DNA from: Bacillus sp. AFS088145
Lineage (GTDB): Bacteria; Bacillota; Bacilli; Bacillales; Bacillaceae_G
NCBI RefSeq assembly: GCF_002564465.1
Contig: NZ_NUUX01000027.1
Coordinates: 16,059 to 80,058 of the forward strand
Length of the DNA: 64,000 bases
Reading direction: 5' to 3'
Both the position numbers and the translations under genes were made by a program. Numbering within the stretch: the stretch's first letter is position 1; every line of letters begins with the position of its first letter. Under the pieces are notes generated by a model. That model searched no databases. It saw only the letters and a program-made list of their open reading frames with translations, and was not told the DNA's origin. This document shows positions 54,683-62,878 of this stretch, in pieces.

Positions 54683-55007
54683 ATGAACAATTAAATTATT
54701 ATTCATTTGTAGCAAAAATCAATGGAGAAGTCCTACAGCAGAAAAAATTTTTCACTTATATAATGACTACCAAGCAAGATCGGCAGGGACTGAAACTGGT
54801 GCCAGAATTAAAGTGACAGAGGGACATATTGGTTGGGCAGATATTATTTTTGTAATGGAGAAAAAACATTTAAGAAGAATTCGCGATAAATTTGGTGATT
54901 TACTCAATGAAAAAAAAATTGTCATTCTAGATATAGCTGATGATTATCAGTTTATGGACGAAGAATTAATTGAAATTCTTCAAAATAGAGTATCAGAAAT
55001 AATTTAG
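54683..55007 (+). pseudogene. low-molecular-weight protein tyrosine phosphatase-like gene with a start-region frameshift
   Basis: The long frame (KLLFICSKNQWRSPTAEKIF to RVSEII) has the phosphatase loop CxxNxWRS (CSKNQWRS) and the fold of small tyrosine phosphatases (GHIGWADIIFVMEKKH), but it has no start codon in frame: TGA TGA stands just upstream. An ATG with AAGGTGTG at 54683 is one base out of frame; deleting one T of the TT at 54691-54692 joins it (MNNKLLFIC). So either one extra base inactivates the gene, or a rare ATT start is used, or it is a read error. The body is intact. Confidence 0.7.
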
Positions 55008-55048
55008 GGTAAATGGGCAGGAAGCAAAAAAAATTTATAAGTTTTTAA

Positions 55049-55087
55049 GGAACCCACTCAGTTAAAAGAGTGGGTTTAGTTCTTTTT
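55049..55087 (+). terminator. intrinsic terminator
   Basis: AACCCACTC pairs with GAGTGGGTT, then TAGTTCTTTTT. Confidence 0.8.
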
Positions 55088-55225
55088 ACCTTATGAACGG
55101 TTAGATTCTAAGTACATTCTCATGATTATAAAAAATTTCCAAAATAACCCAATTTACAACAGTGTCAAAGTCCATGTTGTACACATAAAAATAAAAATAG
55201 GGCAAAATAAGAAAAAGGTGTGAGC

Positions 55226-55921
55226 ATGTACTACAAATTATTAAAGCAATATATTAAAAATTCAAATTTAAGTTTGACTGATATAGCCAAAGAATTAAAT
55301 AAGTTGGGCTTTTCAAAAGACAAGAGCTATTTAAGCAAATTACAAAATGCGAAATTGACTCCACCTGAAGAAAAATTAACTAGAGCGATAGCAAAAGTGA
55401 CAGGTGGAAATGCTGAAGATTTAATTTGGTGTGCTTATATTATTAATGCACCTGAAAGATTGAAAACCCCTTTACGAAACATTTCAGAAGAAGTATTCAA
55501 TCTTGCACAGAAAGAAATGAATTGTAATCTAAAATTTGATGTGATCTATAATGAGCAAAATTTTGAAGATCGTTCAAAAATTTTTGCTGAATTTATTAGA
55601 CAAACACGATTACAAAATAATTTTTCGATCAAATGCCTAGCAACAAAAGCGAATGTATCCCATTCATATATTTCACAAATTGAAAATGGCAAAAGAGGTA
55701 TTCCGTCAACAGAAATTATACGAAAGTTGGCAGAACCACTTGGTGTTCCTGTTATTCAGTTGTTTCAATTAGCTGGATATGTACCAATAGATGATAATGA
55801 TTGGATAGAAGGGATGAACCTTATACGTAAAGCTAATTCAATGCTAAACAATGAAGAAAAAGAGAAATTATTGAGACTAATAGAAGCTTTTCTAACATTG
55901 TCTTCTATGCGATTTTTTTAA
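55226..55921 (+). CDS. transcriptional regulator with two XRE-type HTH domains
   Basis: About 231 residues. The C-terminal half has a standard Cro/CI HTH (FIRQTRLQNNFSIKCLATKA, NVSHSYISQIENGKRGIPS, LAEPLGVPVIQLFQLAG). The N-terminal half carries a second HTH-like unit (IKNSNLSLTDIAKELNKLG, KSYLSKLQNAKLTPP, AKVTGGNAEDLIWCAYI). The two look related in layout, suggesting a duplication. AAAGGTG precedes the ATG at 55226; the GTG at 55220 is part of the site. Single gene; may bind two half sites or a protein. Target unknown. Confidence 0.8.
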   Translation: MYYKLLKQYIKNSNLSLTDIAKELNKLGFSKDKSYLSKLQNAKLTPPEEKLTRAIAKVTGGNAEDLIWCAYIINAPERLKTPLRNISEEVFNLAQKEMNCNLKFDVIYNEQNFEDRSKIFAEFIRQTRLQNNFSIKCLATKANVSHSYISQIENGKRGIPSTEIIRKLAEPLGVPVIQLFQLAGYVPIDDNDWIEGMNLIRKANSMLNNEEKEKLLRLIEAFLTLSSMRFF

Positions 55922-55936
55922 TAATATGAAAAAAAA

Positions 55937-55973
55937 TAAAAATGCAGGTTAACATTTTTAACCTGCATTTTTC
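55937..55973 (+). terminator. intrinsic terminator
   Basis: AAAAATGCAGGTTA pairs with TAACCTGCATTTTT. Confidence 0.9.
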
Positions 55974-56219
55974 TATCCCACTATTATTCCTTTATTTAAG
56001 TAAATGGCAATACCCCAAATTATGATAGCCGATATTTTATTAACAATTAGAATAAATTTACCTGATTGATCGAGTTTTCCTACGGTACTTCCGGGCTATT
56101 GCAAGTGACAAAAACCAGATCCATGAAACGACAATTCAAGTTACTGAGAAAGCAACTTACACCTAAAGGAAGAATTAATCCAAAAGAAATAAGGAAGCGT
56201 GTAAAATAGTTTGAATCAT
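55973..56219 (-). pseudogene. remnant of a LysE/ArgO-type amino acid exporter
   Basis: On the minus strand an ATG with AGGTGG starts MIQTILHASLFLLD, the known start of LysE/YggA-type exporters (MIQxILHxxLLxxGLILPLG), followed by frameshifts. After a jump, another frame gives WIWFLSLAIA, then after one extra C, GSTVGKLDQSGKFILIVNK and ISAIIIWGIAIYL, the family C-terminus. So about 200 codons reduced to 80, with most of the middle deleted. Non-functional. The rest of 55976-56320 holds no other gene. Confidence 0.65.
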
Positions 56220-56331
56220 AGAACCACCTAACTGATCATTTTATGTACATTTCAATTCTTTTTACGAATCTTGACTAAATTTGTAAATTTTAGGAAAGGA
56301 TAGTGAGAAACTGTAAAAGGAAGTGAAGAGT

Positions 56332-56526
56332 ATGTCACAACAATTTGACAATTTACCTGATTATGAATTATTAGCGAATAATCCAGCATTATCTTTACAT
56401 GAACTGTCATATCATTATGATATGAGTTTTAATGATATCGCTGAAATTAGAGGAATCTCTGTAGAAGATTTAGTAAATTACTATCAGACAAATACTTCTC
56501 ACGATTCATTATTTTATTTTGAATAA
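56332..56526 (+). CDS. small protein, 64 residues, HTH-like
   Basis: ATG 56332, with AAGGAAG at a spacing of about 10 nt, gives MSQQFDNLPDYELLANNP, ALSLHELSYHYDMS and FNDIAEIRGISVEDLVNYYQ. The last part has the look of a small helix-turn-helix. It is acidic and soluble, and has its own terminator, so it is probably a real gene. An in-frame GTG at 56323 is a less likely start. Function unknown. Confidence 0.6.
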   Translation: MSQQFDNLPDYELLANNPALSLHELSYHYDMSFNDIAEIRGISVEDLVNYYQTNTSHDSLFYFE

Positions 56527-56534
56527 AATATACA

Positions 56535-56572
56535 TAAAGCTGAGCCAATATCTATTGGAATCGGCTTTTTTT
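56535..56572 (+). terminator. intrinsic terminator
   Basis: AAAGCTGAGCCAATA pairs with TATTGGAATCGGCTTT (mismatches in the middle), then TTTTT. Confidence 0.8.
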
Positions 56573-56667
56573 GTGTAAATAAGTCACCTACTTATTATAT
56601 TGAAAAAATTGAGAATATTAGAATTTTAGACAGACTAAGCATGTCGGATTGAGAATTAGGTTTTTTT

Positions 56668-56697
56668 AAAAAAGTTAAGCCATTTTTAGACTTAACT
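56668..56697 (-). terminator. terminator of the GNAT gene at 56698
   Basis: On the minus strand AAGTTAAG pairs with CTTAACTT, then TTTTTT, just after the stop codon. Confidence 0.75.
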
Positions 56698-57222
56698 TCA
56701 TTTTTTCTTCTTTGTCTTTAGTCGCCAATTATTACATACCATAAATTTACCTATTGGATACTCAAAATTACATTTTTTAATAAACTTAAAATTTAATTTT
56801 TCGCATATTTTATTAGATGGAATGTTATTAGTGGAAGGAAAAGCGTGAATGTATTTATGCTTCGATTCTTTTTGGGCCTTCTTAATAGCTTTTTTTACTG
56901 CGATTGTTGCTATACCTTTTCGTTGAAATTTAGGTAAAATGCTCCAACCAATCTCATAAACCAGTTTACCATCCCATAATCGATCCCAATAACCAACAGT
57001 TCCTATTTTTGTTCTATACGGAAGCAAAATGATTGCAAACATTTGTCCTGTACCTATTCGACTCATTTCAAGATAATGCTTGTGCCGACTCATAATTTGG
57101 TTTAAACTCTCTAGACCACCAAGATATTCCATCATATTATTCGTATTCGATGATAGAAGTAAATTAAGATCTGCTTCGTTCCAAGGTTCAATTAAAATGT
57201 TTGATTCATCTATTTTTGACAA
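56698..57222 (-). CDS. GNAT N-acetyltransferase
   Basis: 174 residues of the RimJ/RimL-like GNAT type: IEPWNEADLNLLLSSN start, GTVGYWDRLWDGKLVYEIGWSI, LPKFQRKGIATIAVKKAI (acetyl-CoA loop QxxGxA as QRKGIA) and FPSTNNIPSNKICEKLNFKFI end. The C-terminus is a run of lysines. It may acetylate a small molecule or a ribosomal protein N-terminus; substrate unknown. Confidence 0.88.
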   Translation of the reverse strand: MSKIDESNILIEPWNEADLNLLLSSNTNNMMEYLGGLESLNQIMSRHKHYLEMSRIGTGQMFAIILLPYRTKIGTVGYWDRLWDGKLVYEIGWSILPKFQRKGIATIAVKKAIKKAQKESKHKYIHAFPSTNNIPSNKICEKLNFKFIKKCNFEYPIGKFMVCNNWRLKTKKKK

Positions 57223-57520
57223 TTAATTCACTCCAATTTTATATTAAAAAGAATCATAATAAGATAGTATTCTGAAGTGAAGTTGATATCTCTAATGAAA
57301 TAACACAAATTAAATAGGTAAAATTCTTATCACTGAATCGTTTCATAATAAGCAAAATAAAATGGCCCATTTAGTTCTTACTAGTTTGGGCTATATTTTT
57401 ACTTTTTGGCATTTTTTTCTCTGTTGAACAAAATCATAAATAACAAACAACATACAAATCAAAAAAAAGAGTTGAGTTTTGTTTAATAAAAAAAGATTAT
57501 TCAATTAGATTGAAAAATTA
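57223..57520. other. AT-rich intergenic region without a gene
   Basis: About 300 bases between the two minus-strand acetyltransferases. No frame with a ribosome binding site, no repeats. The promoter of the 56698 gene must lie at its left end. Confidence 0.5.
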
Positions 57521-57560
57521 AAAGGGCTGTTTGAAGTTATAAAACTTCGGACAGCCCTTT
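57521..57560. terminator. bidirectional terminator-like hairpin
   Basis: AAAGGGCTGTTTGAAGTT pairs with AACTTCGGACAGCCCTTT, followed by T on both strands. It serves the minus-strand gene ending at 57604. Confidence 0.88.
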
Positions 57561-57603
57561 TACAAAAACATGATTAAATTTAATAATGAGTTATAAATAA
57601 GGT

Positions 57604-58113
57604 TTAAATTTTCAACTGATAAGCTCTGACGATAATCCCATCATTTGCTGGTTCAAAGTCAAACTTTGGTAAACGTTTAAAGCCGATTCTTTCATATAAA
57701 CTGATGGCATTTTTCATAAATTCACCGGTATGTAATCCGATAGCATCGAATCCTTTTTCCTTCGTGCGATTAATACATTCTGAAATTAGCGCAGTAGCAA
57801 CTCCTTGACCGCGACAGTCTGACTCCACAGCAAGCATTCTGATCTCTGGATAATCAAGTTCGTCGATATAACCTGCATAGGCATTTATTTTAGCTGGGAA
57901 TAAAGCGACGCTACCGACAATTTTACCTAAAACCGTGGCAACAATTATTTCCACACCTTCTTGTTCATCAATTTTCGATGAGAGGGACTTCTTTAAAGCA
58001 TTCCAATGTTTATCTGGTAACAAGTTGACGTATTCATAATAAGCATTAATTCTTTGTTTACGAATTGACTGAAACATCTCTTTTTCAGCATTACAAATTT
58101 CTATTTTTACCAT
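57604..58113 (-). CDS. GNAT N-acetyltransferase
   Basis: 169 residues: EIRMLAVESDCRGQGVATALISECINR (strand and acetyl-CoA loop), GFDAIGLHTGEFMKNAISLYERIGFKR end, with ANDGIIVRAYQL tail. Standard GNAT. It begins 22 bases after the glutathionyl-hydroquinone-reductase-like gene and is cotranscribed with it. Substrate unknown. Confidence 0.9.
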   Translation of the reverse strand: MVKIEICNAEKEMFQSIRKQRINAYYEYVNLLPDKHWNALKKSLSSKIDEQEGVEIIVATVLGKIVGSVALFPAKINAYAGYIDELDYPEIRMLAVESDCRGQGVATALISECINRTKEKGFDAIGLHTGEFMKNAISLYERIGFKRLPKFDFEPANDGIIVRAYQLKI

Positions 58114-58135
58114 TTAAATCGTATCTCCTTTTGCC

Positions 58136-59119
58136 TTAATGAATGAGGAACTTTTCTTTTTGTCCACTTAGATCTTCGCGATTGTGCTTCGAAGTCCAAA
58201 TCGAAATTTCTGGACCTTTTGGTAAGACTTTTGGTTCTTCTTTATCGGGTGAAATGGTAATCGATAAATGGTAATGTCGCTTAATCGCATCAAAATCAGT
58301 TGTATCCCCAAACCCTGGTGTTTGATATAAATCTCGTACATAGCCCCATAAGTTTTTAAACTCGCGTATTAAATTTCGATTCGAATTAAAAGATGTAAAG
58401 TAAGCAGCATCGAACCGTACAAGTGTTGTATATAACCTAATATCAGTATCAGTAATTTTATCACCAAATAAAAAACGTTGTTTAGATAAGCGCTGCTCTA
58501 GCTCATCTAATCTATTAAATAACGTTTCATAAGCATCTTCATATGCTTTCTGAGATTGTGCAAAACCACATTTGTATACACCATTGTTTACATCAGTGAA
58601 TATGATTTCGTTTAGCGCATCAATTTCTTGTCGGATGGAAACTGGGTATAAATCCGGTGCGTTCTTTTTATGGTACGGCTTCCAAACAGTTTCGAAATAA
58701 TTTGTTAGCCTAAAATAGTCATTATTGATAACTTTTCCAGAGCTAATATCGATCATTGCGGGTACTGTCGGACGTCCTGAATAGTTTTCATCAGATTTAT
58801 GATAGATTTCACTCAAATAGCGAACGCCTAATATTGGATCAACTTCTCCTGAATCCAAAGAAAATTCCCAATCCACGTGAGGTAATCTAGGACGCATTGG
58901 ACTGACGGTTCCTAAACTAATTGCATTTTCTAATCCTAAAACTTTTCGAACAATAACAGACCGATGGGCCCATGGACAAGCAGCTGACCAAATGAGACGA
59001 TACCGACCTGCTTCAACAGGGAGTTCTCCTGGTTTATTTCCAAATGGTGTAGAAAAACGATTTAATTGACGTCTAAAGAAACCATCAACTGTTACTTCAG
59101 TTGGTTTAGTTTTATTCAT
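58136..59119 (-). CDS. glutathionyl-hydroquinone reductase-like protein (Omega-GST/ECM4 family)
   Basis: About 327 residues. The N-terminal thioredoxin-like domain has the family motif SAACPWAHR with the active Cys48, followed by the fixed GLENAISLGTVSP-like stretch, DPxxGVRYLSEIYHK, VPAMIDISSGKVINND, and the C-terminal alpha domain with LFGDKITDTDIRLYTTLVRFDA. Enzymes of this type reduce glutathionyl-hydroquinones. As Bacilli mostly use bacillithiol rather than glutathione, the actual thiol may differ. GAAAGGAAG fits the ATG at 59119; a longer in-frame start at 59191 has no site. Confidence 0.88.
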   Translation of the reverse strand: MNKTKPTEVTVDGFFRRQLNRFSTPFGNKPGELPVEAGRYRLIWSAACPWAHRSVIVRKVLGLENAISLGTVSPMRPRLPHVDWEFSLDSGEVDPILGVRYLSEIYHKSDENYSGRPTVPAMIDISSGKVINNDYFRLTNYFETVWKPYHKKNAPDLYPVSIRQEIDALNEIIFTDVNNGVYKCGFAQSQKAYEDAYETLFNRLDELEQRLSKQRFLFGDKITDTDIRLYTTLVRFDAAYFTSFNSNRNLIREFKNLWGYVRDLYQTPGFGDTTDFDAIKRHYHLSITISPDKEEPKVLPKGPEISIWTSKHNREDLSGQKEKFLIH

Positions 59120-59399
59120 ACTTAAACTTCCTTTCTCACTACTTTGGATATTACTATTTTTTGAAGGGGAACATAGAAGTAATACTAACACTCTATTATA
59201 CTCTTAAAATTCAGAAAAAGTAGTTTTTCTGGTCATACTTATGATGACAATACGATCTATTTATTTGCTTTATACTACTTTGATAGAAATTATCTCGAAT
59301 TGGAGGTATATTTAAGTTGTTTAATAAATATAGAAGCAGAACCTTATAAATCTACTCAAAATTTTCTTTAAAATTACAGAAATTCGGAGGAATTGTTTA

Positions 59400-60449
59400 A
59401 TGGAAATAGGAATTAGTACTTTTGTAGAAACAACACCTGATTCAAGGACAGGTGATGTAATAAGCCATGCAGAACGTTTACGTGAAGTGGTTGAGGAGAT
59501 TATTCTTGCAGATCAAGTTGGATTAGATGTATTTGGAGTAGGGGAACATCATCGTAATGATTTTGCAGCATCATCCCCGGCTGTCGTACTAGCAGCGGCT
59601 GCATCACAAACAAATCGTATTCGACTAACTAGTGCTGTTACGGTACTATCATCAGCAGATCCAGTACGAGTATTTCAAGATTTTGCTACGCTTGATGGTA
59701 TTTCGAATGGACGAGCGGAAATCATGGCGGGACGTGGCTCATTCATCGAATCATTTCCTTTATTCGGCTATAATTTAAAAGACTATGATGAACTATTTGA
59801 AGAAAAACTGGATTAACTGCTTACCTTGCAAAAATCTGAATTCGTAACATGGAGTGGAAAACATCGACCAGCCATTAACAATATTGGCATCTATCCACGT
59901 CCAGTTCAGGAGCCCCTGCCAATTTGGATTGGAAGTGGCGGCAACAGTGAGTCGGTCGTTCGAGCTGGACTATTAGGACTTCCACTCGTACTTGCAATTA
60001 TAGGTGGACGGCCAATTTAGTTCGCACCACTTGTTGATCTATATAAAAAAGCAGCAGCTCATGCCGGTCATGATGTAAACAAACTACAAATTGCATCCCA
60101 TTCACATGGATTCATCGCTGAGGATACAATGACCGCAGCAGATAAATTTTTCCCATCAACACAGCAAGTTATGAATAAACTTGGAAAGGAACGTGGTTGG
60201 GGAACATATGACCGATCTGCATTCGATGCGGCACGAAGCTTTGAAGGTGCACTTTATGTTGGTGATTCTGAAACTGTAGCACAAAAAATAATCCACCTTC
60301 GAAAAAATGTAGGTATTACAAGATTTATGCTTCATGTACCAGTTGGTTCGATGCCACATGCAGACGTAATGACTGCAATCGAACTATTAGGAAAGGAAGT
60401 TGCACCAATCGTTCGAGAAGAAATTACAAAGTGGGAAGCAAATCTATAA
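59400..60449 (+). pseudogene. LLM-class flavin-dependent oxidoreductase with two in-frame stops
   Basis: One uninterrupted reading frame of 349 codons with TAA at 59814-59816 (after EEKLD) and TAG at 60018-60020 (after GGRPI). The parts join without shift into a luciferase-like monooxygenase: [107 protein letters not shown]. Expected residues at the stops are Leu (TTA to TAA) and Gln (CAG to TAG). GGAGGA precedes the ATG. The N-terminal piece alone lacks the second half of the barrel, so the gene is dead unless the stops are read through. Confidence 0.85.
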
Positions 60450-60463
60450 TTTGAAATAAATGA

Positions 60464-60496
60464 AAAGCTGTTTTCTATAAGAGGACAGTTTTTTTA
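60464..60496 (+). terminator. intrinsic terminator
   Basis: CTGTTTTC pairs with GAGGACAG (two wobbles), then TTTTTT. Confidence 0.65.
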
Positions 60497-60574
60497 TTTC
60501 GTTCAAATAAAAAAAATCGTGATAATTTTCCATCAAATGGAAAAGAATATTCTATAGGAAAGGAGGGAATGCGA

Positions 60575-60961
60575 ATGTTAATAAAAAATTGGCTATCAGG
60601 ACTAGTAGTTTTTTTGGCAACGATTGTGATGATGGCAACACCAGGTAATTTTAAAGCTTTTGCTGAATCTGAGGTTTCAGATGCAAATGATCGTGCACAA
60701 ACAATCGTAGTAGAGTTGAATGATGATTACTTTAATCCGAAAAACATTACAATTCCAAATGGTACAAAAACAACTTTATTATTGAAAAATAAAGGGAGTA
60801 AACCACATACCTTTACTGTGAAAATGCTCAATATTGATGAAGAAGTTCAACCGAGAACTGAAAAAACCATTTCAGTGTTACCAAAACAAGCAAATACATA
60901 TGATCTTACATGTAAGTACCATTTTAATGTAGGTATGGTAGGAAAAGTAATCGTAAAATAA
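60575..60961 (+). CDS. secreted cupredoxin-like copper protein
   Basis: About 128 residues. A signal peptide (KNWLSGLVVFLATIVMMATP, cut near FAE) precedes a cupredoxin domain with the type 1 copper ligands His78 (KPHTF), Cys113, His116 and Met121 (CKYHFNVGM, that is CxxHxxxxM). It is therefore an exported copper-binding electron carrier or copper store, with no membrane anchor. AAAGGAGGG fits the ATG at 60575, 7 nt away, better than 60569. A terminator follows at its stop codon. Confidence 0.88.
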   Translation: MLIKNWLSGLVVFLATIVMMATPGNFKAFAESEVSDANDRAQTIVVELNDDYFNPKNITIPNGTKTTLLLKNKGSKPHTFTVKMLNIDEEVQPRTEKTISVLPKQANTYDLTCKYHFNVGMVGKVIVK

Positions 60962-60993
60962 AGTCAAGGCCATTGGGCCTTGACTTTATTTAT
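60960..60993 (+). terminator. terminator of the cupredoxin gene
   Basis: AAAGTCAAGGCC pairs with GGGCCTTGACTTT, starting in the stop codon, then ATTTAT. Confidence 0.85.
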
Positions 60994-61106
60994 GTATTGA
61001 TAATTTTACACAGTAAAGAAATGCCAGTTTAATTTCTAACTTATGAAGGTATTTCATTACTTTTTAGTAAAACCGCCTCATACAATTAGAATGAGGGGGG
61101 ATATGG

Positions 61107-61406
61107 ATGGAGAATATCGATTTTCATATACTTCAATGGTTTTTTGGTAGTACACCGATTCTTGGTTTAGCTTTAATGATGTTTATTGCTTCGTCACTTG
61201 GTAAACGCCTCACTATACCAATTATTACAGTTATCGTAACATCATGCTTGTGGTTTATCTGGAAAACGCTACCAAACGATATTTGGCATCGTATGGGAGC
61301 AAACGGTACTGTTGGGCTGTACCAACATATAACCTTCGCTCTAATCCTTGGTTTTGTCACATCGAGCATTCTCGGAATATTTCAAAAAACTCGTCACGCT
61401 AAATAA
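61107..61406 (+). CDS. small membrane protein, 99 residues
   Basis: Three hydrophobic helices (ILGLALMMFIASSLG, IPIITVIVTSCLWFIWK, HITFALILGFVTSSILGIF) and a short basic end. GAGGGGGG lies 6 nt before the ATG at 61107. I do not recognise the family. It lies between the cupredoxin gene and the drug efflux pair, with its own terminator. Confidence 0.65.
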   Translation: MENIDFHILQWFFGSTPILGLALMMFIASSLGKRLTIPIITVIVTSCLWFIWKTLPNDIWHRMGANGTVGLYQHITFALILGFVTSSILGIFQKTRHAK

Positions 61407-61483
61407 GATAACCATTAGATAAATGAACATTTTAAAAGCTATCAATGATTTTAAATAGATGAATACAATGTACCAACAACTAT

Positions 61484-61513
61484 GAGCTTCTCTAAAAGAG
61501 GCTCCTTTTTTTA
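61484..61513 (+). terminator. intrinsic terminator
   Basis: GAGCTTCTCT pairs with AGAGGCTC (with a bulge), then TTTTTTT. Confidence 0.75.
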
Positions 61514-61570
61514 TTTCAAAGAAACGAAAGCGGGTTCATAAAAAAGAATCAAAAATAATAAAAAAACTAA

Positions 61571-61601
61571 TTGACTCTCCCCTCGGAGGAGGCTTTACAT
61601 T
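61571..61601 (+). promoter_or_regulatory. MerR-type promoter of the bmr-like gene
   Basis: TTGACT, a 19-base spacer (ctcccctcggaggaggctt), then TACATT. The over-long spacer holds an inverted CTCC/GGAG pair around CCTCGGA, as in promoters controlled by BmrR, which untwists the spacer to activate. A BmrR-type gene follows bmr. Inferred from sequence and the known B. subtilis system. Confidence 0.75.
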
Positions 61602-61636
61602 ATGTTTTGTAGAGCTTTAAAAGGAGTTGAGTTAAG

Positions 61637-62800
61637 ATGAAAAAACAAAACATAATGTTATCTTTAGTATTAATGAATTTATTCATTATTTTTTTAGGAA
61701 TTGGGTTAGTTATTCCAGTCACACCTTCAATTATGAATGAGTTAAATATATCTGGTACAATTGTGGGCTATATGGTAGCTGCATTTGCTATAACACAATT
61801 ATTTTTTTCACCAATTGCAGGTCGCTGGGTAGATCAGTTCGGACGTAAAAAAATGATTTTAACGGGATTATTAATCTTTAGTATTTCAGAGTTTTTATTC
61901 GGAATGGGTAAAACGATTGAGGTTCTTTTTATTTCACGTATGCTAGGCGGAATAAGTGCGGCATTCATAATGCCAGCTGTAACAGCATTTATAGCAGATG
62001 TTACAACTGTAGATACAAGAGCAAAAGCACTCGGTTATATGTCGGCTGCAATTTCAACAGGTTTTATTGTCGGACCAGGTGTTGGTGGATTTTTAGCAGA
62101 ATATGGCCCACGCATACCATTTTTCTCTGCAGCAGGATTGGCGATATTCGCAGGCGTTTTATCTATTACAGTTCTTCCTGAGCCAGAACGTAATCAAGAC
62201 AGTAGTGAAGAGAAAGGACAAAAACCAGGATTTAAACGTATTTTTGCCCCGATGTATTTTATCTCGTTTATGGTCATATTGATCTCACAATTTGGTTTGT
62301 CAGCTTTTGAATCATTATTTTCACTGTTCACAAATCATAAATTTGGTTTTACACCGAAAGACATAGCGATCATGATTACTGGTGGTGGGATTGTTGGAGC
62401 GATTGCTCAAATAGCATTATTTGATCGATTAACAAAATGGATGGGAGAAATTCGATTAATTCGATATAGTTTAATCCTTTCTACAATACTAGTGTTTATG
62501 ATGACAATTGTAGACTCATACTTTATGATTTTACTAGTGACGGTTACAGTATTTTTAGGCTTTGATTTAATGCGTCCAGCGGTTACAACCTATTTATCTA
62601 AAATTGCAGGGAATGAACAAGGCTTTGTAGGTGGAATGAATTCAATGTTTACTAGTTTTGGGAATGTAATTGGACCAATAATAGGTGGAATCCTATTTGA
62701 TATAGACCTAAACTATCCATTTTATTTTGCAACAGTCTTATTAGCGAGTGGTGTTGGATTAACAATTGCTTGGAAAATGCCAGTATATCGAACAGCTTAA
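61637..62800 (+). CDS. bmr: multidrug efflux transporter, Bmr/NorA-like (MFS)
   Basis: 387 residues, twelve helices. FLGIGLVIPVTPSIMNEL, AGRWVDQFGRKKMIL (MFS motif A), FIVGPGVGGFLAEYGPRIPF (motif C of drug antiporters), LSAFESLFSLFTNHKFGFTPKDIAI and MRPAVTTYLSKIAGNEQGF are shared with Bmr and NorA. It exports cationic drugs in exchange for protons. AAAGGAG precedes the ATG. The MerR-type promoter upstream and the BmrR-like gene downstream reproduce the B. subtilis bmr-bmrR arrangement. Confidence 0.92.
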   Translation: MKKQNIMLSLVLMNLFIIFLGIGLVIPVTPSIMNELNISGTIVGYMVAAFAITQLFFSPIAGRWVDQFGRKKMILTGLLIFSISEFLFGMGKTIEVLFISRMLGGISAAFIMPAVTAFIADVTTVDTRAKALGYMSAAISTGFIVGPGVGGFLAEYGPRIPFFSAAGLAIFAGVLSITVLPEPERNQDSSEEKGQKPGFKRIFAPMYFISFMVILISQFGLSAFESLFSLFTNHKFGFTPKDIAIMITGGGIVGAIAQIALFDRLTKWMGEIRLIRYSLILSTILVFMMTIVDSYFMILLVTVTVFLGFDLMRPAVTTYLSKIAGNEQGFVGGMNSMFTSFGNVIGPIIGGILFDIDLNYPFYFATVLLASGVGLTIAWKMPVYRTA

Positions 62801-62807
62801 TTAATCG

Positions 62808-62849
62808 AAAAGCGTATTCTATTTTACGAATAAAGAATACGCTTTTTTT
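62808..62849 (+). terminator. intrinsic terminator between bmr and bmrR
   Basis: AAAAGCGTATTC pairs with GAATACGCTTTTTTT. It may reduce read-through from bmr into the regulator gene. Confidence 0.88.
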
Positions 62850-62878
62850 GCTAAAATAAGAATGTGGAGGTGATTGAA

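Noticed and set aside
59826..60449. Two further small genes after 59816
   Set aside because: They are in the same frame as the upstream part and together form one monooxygenase cut by two stop codons.
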